From Bacteroidales bacterium UBA1797 (GTDB lineage: Bacteria; Bacteroidota; Bacteroidia; Bacteroidales; VadinHA17): a stretch of DNA of 7,211 nucleotides. The notes beneath the pieces are model-generated. The model had not been told where the DNA came from and ran no database searches. It saw only the letters and a list, made by a program, of their open reading frames with translations. This document shows, piece after piece, positions 1 through 5,526 of the stretch (its first letter is position 1; each line of letters begins with the position of its first letter). Position numbers and translations under genes: made by a program. The stretch lies in the NCBI GenBank assembly GCA_002319885.1, contig DCFT01000125.1, forward strand, positions 1-7,211, read 5' to 3'.

Positions 1-11
1 TTACTTCATAA

Positions 12-23
12 TTTCAAAGAACA
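12..23 (-). promoter_or_regulatory. boxA-like antitermination site of a putative rRNA operon leader
   Basis: Read on the minus strand, this site is TGTTCTTTGAAA, which closely resembles the boxA element of bacterial rRNA leaders (TGTTCTTTGAAA in Bacillus-type operons, TGCTCTTTAACA in E. coli). BoxA RNA binds NusB-NusE and makes the polymerase resistant to Rho during rRNA synthesis. It lies downstream of two tandem promoters on the same strand and just after a hairpin, the boxB-then-boxA order of rrn leaders. The expected 16S gene would begin left of position 1 and cannot be seen here. The short reading frames around it do not look like genes. The sequence match is direct; the rRNA assignment is inference. 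Confidence 0.65.
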
Positions 24-27
24 TTCG

Positions 28-53
28 CCCTCATTAGCCTTGGCAAAGGAGGG
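28..53 (-). other. Hairpin just upstream of boxA (boxB-like position)
   Basis: The arms CCCTC (28-32) and GAGGG (49-53) can form a 5-bp GC-rich stem around a 16-nt interior, which contains a competing CCTT/AAGG pairing. On the minus strand the hairpin ends 4 nt before boxA, the position of boxB in rRNA leaders. There is no U-tract after it, so it is unlikely to be a terminator. Confidence 0.4.
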
Positions 54-105
54 TCTTTCTTTATTTTTAAATATCTTTTAAGAACTTATTCTTCTTTTGG
101 GACGT

Positions 106-136
106 CAAAGATAATGCTTCAAACATTTCTTCCAAA
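106..136 (-). promoter_or_regulatory. Promoter P2 of the putative rRNA operon
   Basis: On the minus strand TTTG (136-133) is followed after exactly 19 nt (132-114) by TATCTTTG (113-106). This matches the known Bacteroidota consensus TTTG-N19-TAnnTTTG at every specified base. Transcription would start near position 100 and run left through the hairpin and boxA. No protein-coding start lies downstream on this strand within the window, consistent with a stable RNA operon. Confidence 0.65.
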
Positions 137-154
137 GAAAATATAAGATATTTT

Positions 155-199
155 TTCCGGCTTTCCTCTTTCCCGCTTTCCTTTCTCCTCGAGCCGGAA
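155..199 (-). other. 8-bp inverted repeat around a purine-rich loop, between P1 and P2
   Basis: TTCCGGCT (155-162) and AGCCGGAA (192-199) are perfect reverse complements separated by 29 nt. Positions 161-190 are pyrimidines on the plus strand except G175, so a transcript from P1 would carry a nearly pure purine loop on a GC-rich stem. It lies upstream of P2, so only P1 transcripts contain it. No U-tract follows. It may be a leader structure or a protein-binding site; the function is unknown. Confidence 0.45.
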
Positions 200-246
200 C
201 TCCTATCTCACCTACCCTTCAATCAACTCCCTGTCCTAAAGGGTTG

Positions 247-276
247 CAAAGATATAAATTGATTTTCTCCCTGCAA
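247..276 (-). promoter_or_regulatory. Promoter P1 of the putative rRNA operon
   Basis: On the minus strand TTG (276-274) lies 19 nt before TATCTTTG (254-247), giving a -33/-7 pair of Bacteroidota type. A TTTG also occurs at 281-278, but with a 23-nt spacing. Upstream (about 282-320, minus strand) the DNA is A/T-rich with a run of eight Ts (297-290), resembling the AT-rich upstream elements of strong promoters. The start point would be near 241. P1 and P2 share the -7 octamer and the spacing and lie 141 bp apart, a tandem arrangement typical of rRNA operons. Confidence 0.6.
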
Positions 277-361
277 GCAAAGAATTGAAAAAAAAGCAAA
301 TTTCTTTATAAATTACATCACTTATACCTAAATAGCTTGTTTCCTGCATGTTATCCCTAGT

Positions 362-1390
362 TCAGTTTTTTGAAGAATTGAGATTGACAATTAACTTAAG
401 CATTTGCTCGTGATACATACGACTCTCCATGAAGGTAAGAGAATAGGTAAGTTCCAGATCCACAGTACGGCTTTGCAGGAACTTAATATAGAAATCCGAG
501 CGGTCGGAAATCTTAGATCTGTACGTAGGATCACCCCAGTACAGATTATTTCCAAGTTCACTGTAATAATGCATTAAATTGTCACCAGTATAGAAGGTGT
601 TAAACAGACCCAGCCATTTGTATTCTACCCTGGTTTCCACCAGAAGACCCCGTGATGTAATCCAACCCGAATTGTCAGCACGTGAGCGTTCCAGTCTTAA
701 AACCCACCCGGCATTAGCTTCAAGTTTACTGAAACATGTTCTGCCCGATAAATCTATCCCCGCCGAAGTGAGAAAGAGAAGATTATCATGTAGTGGTTCT
801 TCTACAACAGGATCCATTTTGCCGGCAAAGTGAAACATAGCCCCAAAATGCTGTACATAAAAGATACCAGTTTTATACCTTCCACTGAAACCAATAAAAA
901 ATTCCTCATTCACCGTTTTTGACTGCCGCCCTGTCCAATCGAGCCATATATTAAAATAGTTATCATCTTTCCTGTATTCGGTGAAAAAACCGTTTATATT
1001 CGGACGATAATACGTAATCGAGTCCTGAAAAAAAAGACGCGGGTAATTTTCAATAACCCTGGTCCGTGGAAAAGCTCCCATCAGGAATCTCACAGGCCCC
1101 CTGGAGGACTCATAATATGCAGTGGGGTAATACCTGTCAATAGCTTTTGGGCTTCCGAATTCATGAAGCAGGTTCACACCAACATTAACCTTATTAACTG
1201 AATCCCATATAACTCCAAATTCAGGGGCCACCTGAACACCTGCCATTGTTTGCGGGATCTTAACAGCCGATCGTCCAAATTCAGTGTTGTCAAAAAAACT
1301 GAATACATCGAGTCTCCAGTTCTTTTCCTGCGAAAAGGCATTGCAACTTATAAAAATGGATAATACAAAAATGTAAAGTGATGTCTTCAT
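362..1390 (-). CDS. Exported protein of unknown function, probable outer-membrane beta-barrel
   Basis: I do not recognise a named family. From the ATG at 1390-1388 the protein has 342 residues and opens with a typical signal peptide: MKTS, a hydrophobic stretch (residues 5-15), then C16-NAFS-QEK with likely cleavage after S20. An upstream in-frame TTG (1420) would put ten polar residues before the signal peptide, so the ATG is preferred. Cys16 is not in a good lipobox (preceded by FIS). The mature part has no further membrane helix. It is rich in aromatic residues and in alternating polar/apolar stretches separated by charged turns, for example around residues 150-195, 220-270 and 300-340, ending in a strand-like KLIVNLN shortly before the stop. 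This pattern suits an outer-membrane beta-barrel. It is transcribed toward the putative rRNA promoters with no clear terminator between. A weak -7-like TATGCTTG lies at 1425-1418. Export is well supported, the barrel is inference and the function is unknown. Confidence 0.75.
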   Translation of the reverse strand: MKTSLYIFVLSIFISCNAFSQEKNWRLDVFSFFDNTEFGRSAVKIPQTMAGVQVAPEFGVIWDSVNKVNVGVNLLHEFGSPKAIDRYYPTAYYESSRGPVRFLMGAFPRTRVIENYPRLFFQDSITYYRPNINGFFTEYRKDDNYFNIWLDWTGRQSKTVNEEFFIGFSGRYKTGIFYVQHFGAMFHFAGKMDPVVEEPLHDNLLFLTSAGIDLSGRTCFSKLEANAGWVLRLERSRADNSGWITSRGLLVETRVEYKWLGLFNTFYTGDNLMHYYSELGNNLYWGDPTYRSKISDRSDFYIKFLQSRTVDLELTYSLTFMESRMYHEQMLKLIVNLNSSKN

Positions 1391-1442
1391 ATATAAAAAA
1401 TTATGACTATCGGGAATCAAGCATATAGATCATAAATAGCTT

Positions 1443-1529
1443 GAAAATCAATTTTTTACCCCAGCCCCAAGGGGTGTAAATTGATTTTCTTCGCTCCCCG
1501 TAGGGGCGGGGTAAACGAAGAAAATCAAT
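1443..1529. repeat. Three-armed inverted repeat in the intergenic region
   Basis: GAAAATCAAT (1443-1452) is the reverse complement of ATTGATTTTC (1480-1489), which also pairs, extended to a perfect 14 bp, with CGAAGAAAATCAAT (1516-1529; left arm 1480-1493). Each interval contains its own small GC-rich hairpin: CCCC-AA-GGGG at 1465-1474 and CCCC-GTA-GGGG at 1496-1506. The middle arm can therefore pair with either side, giving two mutually exclusive long hairpins. The composition resembles dispersed C/G-rich intergenic repeats of Bacteroidota genomes. The rest of the 1391-1716 gap is AT-rich; it holds only a short palindrome (CCTGA-AA-TCAGG, 1597-1608) and possible promoter remnants. Confidence 0.75.
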
Positions 1530-1702
1530 GAATTCGTATGGCTGATTTCCGATACTCAAATAAAAAATTATTCCTGCCATTTCATTTGTTACATTTCCTG
1601 AAATCAGGATCTAAAATCCTTAACAACCATCTTTCAACCAGATTAAAACTAAGAAAATTTCAAATAATTTAACTGAAATAGTGGCTATTAAATGAATTTA
1701 CT

Positions 1703-1710
1703 TATTTTCG
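1703..1710 (+). promoter_or_regulatory. Weak -7-like element before the mannosyltransferase gene
   Basis: TATTTTCG differs by one base from the Bacteroidota -7 consensus TAnnTTTG and ends 6 nt before the ATG at 1717. At the expected 19-nt distance the -33 position reads GTG rather than TTG. If used, it would give a leaderless or nearly leaderless mRNA. Confidence 0.25.
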
Positions 1711-1716
1711 CAATAT

Positions 1717-2448
1717 ATGGATGAAGTTTCAAATATAGTCATAATACCTACATATAAAGAGAGGGAGAATATAGAAGCTATTGTCAATTCAATTTCAGGG
1801 CTGACAATTTCTTTTGATATTTTAATAATTGATGATAATTCTCCTGACGGCACAGCATCAATTGTTAAAGATTTACAGAAATCCCACCAAAATCTCCATC
1901 TGATTGAAAGACCAGGGAAAATGGGCCTGGGTACTGCATATATTGCAGGTTTTAAATGGGCACTTGCTAATGGGTATGACTATATTTATGAGATGGATGC
2001 AGACTTCTCTCATGATCCACGCGATCTTATCAAATTACATAAAGCCTGTTCCGAAGATGGTGCTGATCTGGCGATCGGTTCGAGATATATCAGTGGAGTA
2101 AATGTTGTGAACTGGCCTCTCTCCAGAGTTCTTATGTCATATGTAGCTTCTATTTATGTCAGGTTTATAACGGGGATGAAGGTAATGGATACTACTGCCG
2201 GATTCAAGTGCTATAAAAAAGAAGTTCTTAAAAATATCCGGCTCGATAAAGTCAAGTCAGTCGGATATGGCTTTCAGATTGAGATGAAGTTTAAAACATG
2301 GAAACTGGGATATAAAATTGTTGAAGTCCCTATCATCTTTACCGACAGAAAACTTGGAGCTTCAAAAATGTCCGGAGGAATTTTTAATGAGGCATTATGG
2401 GGGGTCTTAAGAATGAAATTGAGAAGCATCTTCGTAAAAAATCTGTGA
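1717..2448 (+). CDS. Polyprenol monophosphomannose synthase (DPM1-like GT2 glycosyltransferase)
   Basis: The 243-residue protein is a family 2 glycosyltransferase of the dolichol-phosphate mannose synthase type. Such enzymes transfer mannose (or a related sugar) from a GDP-sugar to a polyprenyl phosphate at the cytoplasmic face of the membrane; the product serves as sugar donor for envelope glycoconjugates. Visible motifs are the N-terminal VIIPTYKERENI (8-19), the nucleotide-binding IIDDNSPDGT (37-46), the metal-binding EMDADFSHDP (92-101), GSRY (121-124), the segment TTAGFKCYKKEVL and, near the C-terminus, the substrate-loop-like DRKLGASKMS. It lacks the C-terminal GtrA or multi-helix membrane domain of longer relatives, so it is the short soluble or peripheral type. 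The ATG at 1717 places the first motif where the family expects it. Dihydroorotase follows on the same strand after 130 bp, so co-transcription is possible. The fold and reaction class are well supported; the exact sugar is not shown by sequence. Confidence 0.9.
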   Translation: MDEVSNIVIIPTYKERENIEAIVNSISGLTISFDILIIDDNSPDGTASIVKDLQKSHQNLHLIERPGKMGLGTAYIAGFKWALANGYDYIYEMDADFSHDPRDLIKLHKACSEDGADLAIGSRYISGVNVVNWPLSRVLMSYVASIYVRFITGMKVMDTTAGFKCYKKEVLKNIRLDKVKSVGYGFQIEMKFKTWKLGYKIVEVPIIFTDRKLGASKMSGGIFNEALWGVLRMKLRSIFVKNL

Positions 2449-2499
2449 AATTGATTATACCTTTATATATATAGGAGAGCCTTAGCCTACTGTAATCAA

Positions 2500-2566
2500 C
2501 CTCCAAACCCCTCATTTGGGGGGCTAATATAATCTAAGAATCTCCCGTTTGGGGGATTTGGGGGGC
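2500..2566. repeat. G-rich imperfect inverted/direct repeat upstream of dihydroorotase
   Basis: ATTTGGGGGGC occurs twice (2514-2524 and 2556-2566), and CCTCCAAACCCC (2500-2511) can pair imperfectly with the second G-rich block (around 2551-2565) or with the first. The motif of C runs, AAAT and further C runs on the minus strand is typical of dispersed intergenic repeats in Bacteroidota. The G runs at 2518-2523, 2551-2555 and 2560-2565 might also stack as unusual DNA or RNA structure. The repeat ends 12 bp before the chosen ATG of dihydroorotase. Confidence 0.65.
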
Positions 2567-2578
2567 AAAAAACTAAAT

Positions 2579-3928
2579 ATGAGCAGCATCTTAATCAAAA
2601 ATGCCACTGTAATTAATGAGGGCAGAATATTTAAAAGTGATCTCCTGGTTAAAGGAGAATTAATCGCCTCTATAGGACCTGTAGATAAACATGATATTCA
2701 GCCTGATACTAAGATAATAGATGCAACAGATTTATTACTGATCCCTGGAATTATTGATGATCAGGTTCATTTCAGAGAACCAGGTCTTACCCACAAAGGT
2801 GATATATACAGTGAATCGAAAGCAGCTGTAGCCGGAGGCGTTACCTCATTCATGGATATGCCTAACACCAATCCTCAAACAACTAATATATCAGTCCTTA
2901 ATGAAAAATACCTGATTGGTTCAGAAAACTCATTCACAAATTATTCCTTCTACCTGGGAGCAACCAATACAAACCTCAAAGAAGTACTGGAAGTTGATCC
3001 AGATTCTGTATGCGGGATCAAACTGTTCATGGGTTCTTCAACCGGTAATATGCTGGTTGATAGTGAGACAGCCCTGAGAGAACTATTCTCAAAAACCAAC
3101 CTTATTATAACAGCCCACTGTGAAGATGAACAAATAATCAGAAAGAACAGTGAAATCTACAAAGCAAAATATGGTGAAGATGTTCCTGTTAAAATGCATC
3201 CTCTGATCCGAAGCCGCGAAGCCTGTTTGCGATCATCTTCACATGCGGTTAATCTTGCCAGAGAGTTCAATACCAGACTTCATATCCTTCATCTGTCAAC
3301 TGCTGATGAGCTTAAGCTTTTCAGTAATAACTTACCTTTAAATGAAAAAAGAATTACCGGAGAGGTCTGCGTTCACCATCTTTGGTTTGATGATTCATCT
3401 TACGATGAACTTGGGACACTCATAAAATGGAATCCCGCTATTAAAACAAAGTTTGACAGGGATGCTCTGATAAATGGTGTAAACAACAATCTTATCGATA
3501 TTATAGCTACCGATCATGCTCCACATACATTAGATGAGAAAACAAACACCTACTTCAAAGCACCTTCCGGTGGCCCCCTGATTCAACATTCTCTCCTTGT
3601 TATGCTGGAACTCTGGCACAGAAATATTTTCAGCCTCGAAAAGATTGTAGAGATGATGTGTCACAATCCTGCTATTCTTTTCAATGTCAGGAAAAGAGGC
3701 TTCATACGGGAAGGATACCAGGCTGATCTATGCCTTGTCGACCCTGCAAGTCCATGGAATGTTTCAAAAGAAAACATTCTCTATAAATGCGGATGGTCTC
3801 CTTTCGAGGGTGTTACCCTGAAGTCGAAAGTGGTTAAGACCTTTGTGAACGGAACCATTGTCTATGATAATGGCCATATCAACGAGGATTACAGGGGGCA
3901 AAGACTGATGTTTAACCGGTCTTCATAA
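2579..3928 (+). CDS. pyrC: Dihydroorotase (amidohydrolase superfamily)
   Basis: Dihydroorotase interconverts N-carbamoyl-L-aspartate and L-dihydroorotate, the third step of de novo pyrimidine synthesis, in the cytoplasm. The 449-residue protein is of the longer type (about 420-450 residues) rather than the short E. coli type. It shows the small N-terminal beta domain (ILIKNATVINEGR), the metal signature PGIIDDQVHFREPG (56-69), substrate and structural MDMPNTNP (92-99), GIKLFMGSSTGN with the probable carboxylated Lys148, metal His180 in TAHCE, the HILHLST block (235-241, metal His238), the KWNPAIK segment (283-289), catalytic Asp312 in ATDHAPH, and a C-terminal beta domain (YQADLCLVDP). The first His of the usual HxH pair is Gln62; His64 and Arg66 remain. 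I recall the same DDQVHFREPG in other Bacteroidota dihydroorotases. A TTG at 2549 would extend the frame by ten residues, but these lie in a G-rich repeat, so the ATG at 2579 is chosen. The stop overlaps the convergent aspartate kinase by 6 bp. Confidence 0.92.
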   Translation: MSSILIKNATVINEGRIFKSDLLVKGELIASIGPVDKHDIQPDTKIIDATDLLLIPGIIDDQVHFREPGLTHKGDIYSESKAAVAGGVTSFMDMPNTNPQTTNISVLNEKYLIGSENSFTNYSFYLGATNTNLKEVLEVDPDSVCGIKLFMGSSTGNMLVDSETALRELFSKTNLIITAHCEDEQIIRKNSEIYKAKYGEDVPVKMHPLIRSREACLRSSSHAVNLAREFNTRLHILHLSTADELKLFSNNLPLNEKRITGEVCVHHLWFDDSSYDELGTLIKWNPAIKTKFDRDALINGVNNNLIDIIATDHAPHTLDEKTNTYFKAPSGGPLIQHSLLVMLELWHRNIFSLEKIVEMMCHNPAILFNVRKRGFIREGYQADLCLVDPASPWNVSKENILYKCGWSPFEGVTLKSKVVKTFVNGTIVYDNGHINEDYRGQRLMFNRSS

Positions 3929-3934
3929 ACCGGT
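3915..3934. terminator. Possible bidirectional hairpin at the convergent gene ends
   Basis: ACCGGT (3915-3920) recurs at 3929-3934. Because the hexamer is its own reverse complement, the copies form a 6-bp stem with an 8-nt loop that contains both stop codons. The same hairpin forms in transcripts from either strand. No U-tract follows on either side, so termination activity is uncertain. Confidence 0.3.
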
Positions 3935-5188
3935 CAGGGATCTTACCACAAATCTTACCGTACTTCTGGTTCTCTGTTCTATAAGAATCTCGCGGTCTTT
4001 AGTTATAAGGTCAATAGAATCTTTCGTATAATGCCTTATAGTGAGCATTTCCATCTTTTCATTGTAAACAGCGGCAAATTCTGTGCTGAGATCATCAATC
4101 AGGACTTCAACTTTTGCTCTTTCGTCATCGACACATACATCAATGCTGACGGCACTAGCTTCAACAAGATTTACTTTAATACCATGCGTAATAAAAGAAA
4201 GAAAAATCCTGCTAAGATTATCGCCCATCACGAACGAGAAATCCTTGGGAAGAATTGAGATAAGTATCTGATCCTCCTTTTTAATAAAAACCGGTAAAAT
4301 CTTTTTCAGAGCAGGATCAGCTTTAATGACTGTACCTTTTTCCTTCAAAGTAAGAAAAGATCTTACATGAAGAGGAATATTCTTGTTATGAAGTGGCTTG
4401 ATGGTTTTAGGGTGAATTACCTTTGCGCCGGAAAAACTCATCTCAACAGCCTCTTTATAGGAAATCTCATCCAGTTTCCTGGCATCTGAGAACCATTTAG
4501 GATCTGCATTAAGAATCCCCGGAACATCTTTCCATACAACTACGCATTCAGCATCAAGCATATTTGCAAGGATAGCCGCAGTATAATCTGATCCTTCCCT
4601 CCCAAGAGTAGTTGTCTTCCGTGCATGTGTTCCTCCAATGAAACCCTGAGTAACATAAATTTTTTCGTTCCCGAAGTTAAACCTGTCCAGTACTCTTTTA
4701 GTACTCTCACTCCATAATACGTTTGCATCCCTGTATCTGTCGTCTGTAAGAAGATAATCTCTGATATCGCACCATACAACATCCTTAAACTTCATTTTCA
4801 GATACTCAGCCACAATAATAGTTGACCAAATTTCCCCATATGACACAATCTGATCATACTCAAAATCGTATTCGCCTTTTATTGAAGTCAATAGATAATT
4901 ATTAAGAAGAGCGAAAGAATTGTCTATCTTTCCTTTGGCTTCTGAACCTTCTTCAAACAGACCAATAATTACTGACAGGTGCGAGGCATATATATCATTC
5001 AGAAGAGATTCATATTTTTCGTCACCGCTAAGCCAGGCTTTAAGAACAATTTCAAGAGCATTTGTCGTTTTTCCAAAAGCCGAAACAACAATAACCAGAT
5101 TCTCATTCTCTCCCGATACAATCTTTACAAGATTTCGTATTCCTTCAGCATCTTTTACCGAAGCTCCTCCAAACTTATAAACCTTCAT
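3923..5188 (-). CDS. lysC: Monofunctional aspartate kinase
   Basis: Aspartate kinase phosphorylates L-aspartate to aspartyl-4-phosphate, the entry step to lysine, threonine, methionine and diaminopimelate, in the cytoplasm. The 421-residue protein begins with the amino-acid-kinase signature KFGGASV (5-11), followed by VVSAFGKTTNAL (34-45), SYGE (116-119), TQGFIGG (180-186), GREGSDYTA (196-204) and the ATP-site block VWKDVPGILNADP (218-230), then SGAKVIHPKTI. After about residue 295 comes a regulatory region with one clear ACT-like unit (ILISILPKDFSF to SIDVCVDD) and a shorter second one at the end (LLTIRHY... appears as MLTIRHY; RFVVRSL last). ACT units normally bind the feedback inhibitor, usually lysine or threonine; which one cannot be read here. 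There is no fused homoserine dehydrogenase. GREGSD instead of GRGGSD, and Ala instead of Thr in KFGGTS, seem lineage-typical. It converges on dihydroorotase and diverges from fructose-bisphosphatase. A palindrome covers its likely promoter. Confidence 0.93.
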   Translation of the reverse strand: MKVYKFGGASVKDAEGIRNLVKIVSGENENLVIVVSAFGKTTNALEIVLKAWLSGDEKYESLLNDIYASHLSVIIGLFEEGSEAKGKIDNSFALLNNYLLTSIKGEYDFEYDQIVSYGEIWSTIIVAEYLKMKFKDVVWCDIRDYLLTDDRYRDANVLWSESTKRVLDRFNFGNEKIYVTQGFIGGTHARKTTTLGREGSDYTAAILANMLDAECVVVWKDVPGILNADPKWFSDARKLDEISYKEAVEMSFSGAKVIHPKTIKPLHNKNIPLHVRSFLTLKEKGTVIKADPALKKILPVFIKKEDQILISILPKDFSFVMGDNLSRIFLSFITHGIKVNLVEASAVSIDVCVDDERAKVEVLIDDLSTEFAAVYNEKMEMLTIRHYTKDSIDLITKDREILIEQRTRSTVRFVVRSLTGL

Positions 5189-5194
5189 TATTAA

Positions 5195-5214
5195 CTAATT
5201 TTCGCTAAAATTAG
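5195..5214. promoter_or_regulatory. Perfect 8-bp palindrome over the aspartate kinase promoter
   Basis: CTAATTTT (5195-5202) and AAAATTAG (5207-5214) are perfect reverse complements around a 4-nt centre, ending 6 bp before the kinase start codon. The right half contains the predicted -7 element, and the whole covers the likely transcription start. It could be an operator for a dimeric regulator or, less likely, a weak AT-rich 5' hairpin. No regulator is encoded nearby. Confidence 0.5.
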
Positions 5215-5235
5215 ACTTTCCGCTCCAGAACACAA
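5206..5235 (-). promoter_or_regulatory. Probable promoter of the aspartate kinase gene
   Basis: On the minus strand TTG (5235-5233) is followed after 19 nt by TAATTTTA (5213-5206). This has the Bacteroidota -33/-7 spacing and matches TAnnTTTG except for the last base. The start would fall near 5200, leaving about 11 nt of leader, too short for a riboswitch or attenuator. Confidence 0.45.
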
Positions 5236-5326
5236 TTTTCCGAATCAATTTCTTTATTAAAAAAATCAAAATCCATTTTCCACACCTCTGACAAGCTTTG
5301 GTAGGTCGCAAAAGATTGATTAGCTA

Positions 5327-5424
5327 CTCTCTGTGAATCTCTGTGTTTCTCTGTGCTACTGTGTGATAGTTCTTTTCCTGGTTACACAGAGAGCCACAGA
5401 GGACTACACAGAGGGACACGGAGG
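5327..5424. repeat. Interspersed CTCTGTG / CACAGAG inverted repeat
   Basis: The left arm carries CTCTGTG at 5329, 5339 and 5349 (10-bp period) and ACTGTGTG at 5358. The right arm carries CACAGAG at 5385, 5395 and 5407 and CACGGAG at 5417. The two arms are roughly reverse complementary around an A/T-containing centre (about 5367-5383), so the element can fold into one long imperfect hairpin. Similar 'ctctgtg' elements occur between genes in many environmental bacterial genomes. An A-rich tract (5430-5450) follows. It lies in the divergent aspartate kinase/fbp region (5189-5526); apart from the two kinase sites and the fbp -7 candidate, I see no other gene there. Confidence 0.75.
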
Positions 5425-5492
5425 AAAGATAAAAACAAAAAAACTTTTAAAAGACCATGCTAAGCAAGGTGAATAAATGAACAAACATTTAA

Positions 5493-5500
5493 TAATTTTG
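5493..5500 (+). promoter_or_regulatory. -7-like element before fructose-1,6-bisphosphatase
   Basis: TAATTTTG matches the Bacteroidota -7 consensus TAnnTTTG exactly and ends 26 nt before the ATG at 5527. No TTG lies at the expected 18-21 nt upstream, so the promoter is only half supported. Confidence 0.35.
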
Positions 5501-5526
5501 TAACTAGTTAATCTGGATATCTCAAG

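Noticed and set aside
255..268. 14-mer TAAATTGATTTTCT shared with 1477-1490, suggesting the intergenic repeat extends into rRNA-type promoter P1
   Set aside because: The match is AT-rich, is not flanked by further similarity and lies in a promoter spacer. One such match is not surprising in 7 kb.
597..833. Open frame on the plus strand inside the exported-protein gene
   Set aside because: It is the antisense shadow of a gene with a signal peptide and beta-rich body; its translation shows no family features. The same holds for the frames inside the mannosyltransferase, kinase and fbp genes.
1342..1345. Lipoprotein signal (Cys16) in the exported protein
   Set aside because: The preceding residues F-I-S do not form a good lipobox, while A-F-S followed by Q suits ordinary signal peptidase cleavage.
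1391..1420. TTG start giving a 10-residue extension of the exported protein
   Set aside because: It would place polar residues before an otherwise textbook signal peptide that begins MKTS at 1390.
1597..1608. CCTGA-AA-TCAGG as a terminator or operator
   Set aside because: The loop of 2 nt is too tight for an RNA hairpin, there is no U-tract and no nearby promoter element to overlap.
5189..5235. Lysine riboswitch or attenuator upstream of aspartate kinase
   Set aside because: The predicted leader is about 11 nt, and no long structured region or leader peptide is visible.
5327..5424. CRISPR-like array
   Set aside because: Units are only 7 bp, spacers 3-5 bp, and the copies change orientation halfway; this is an interspersed inverted repeat.
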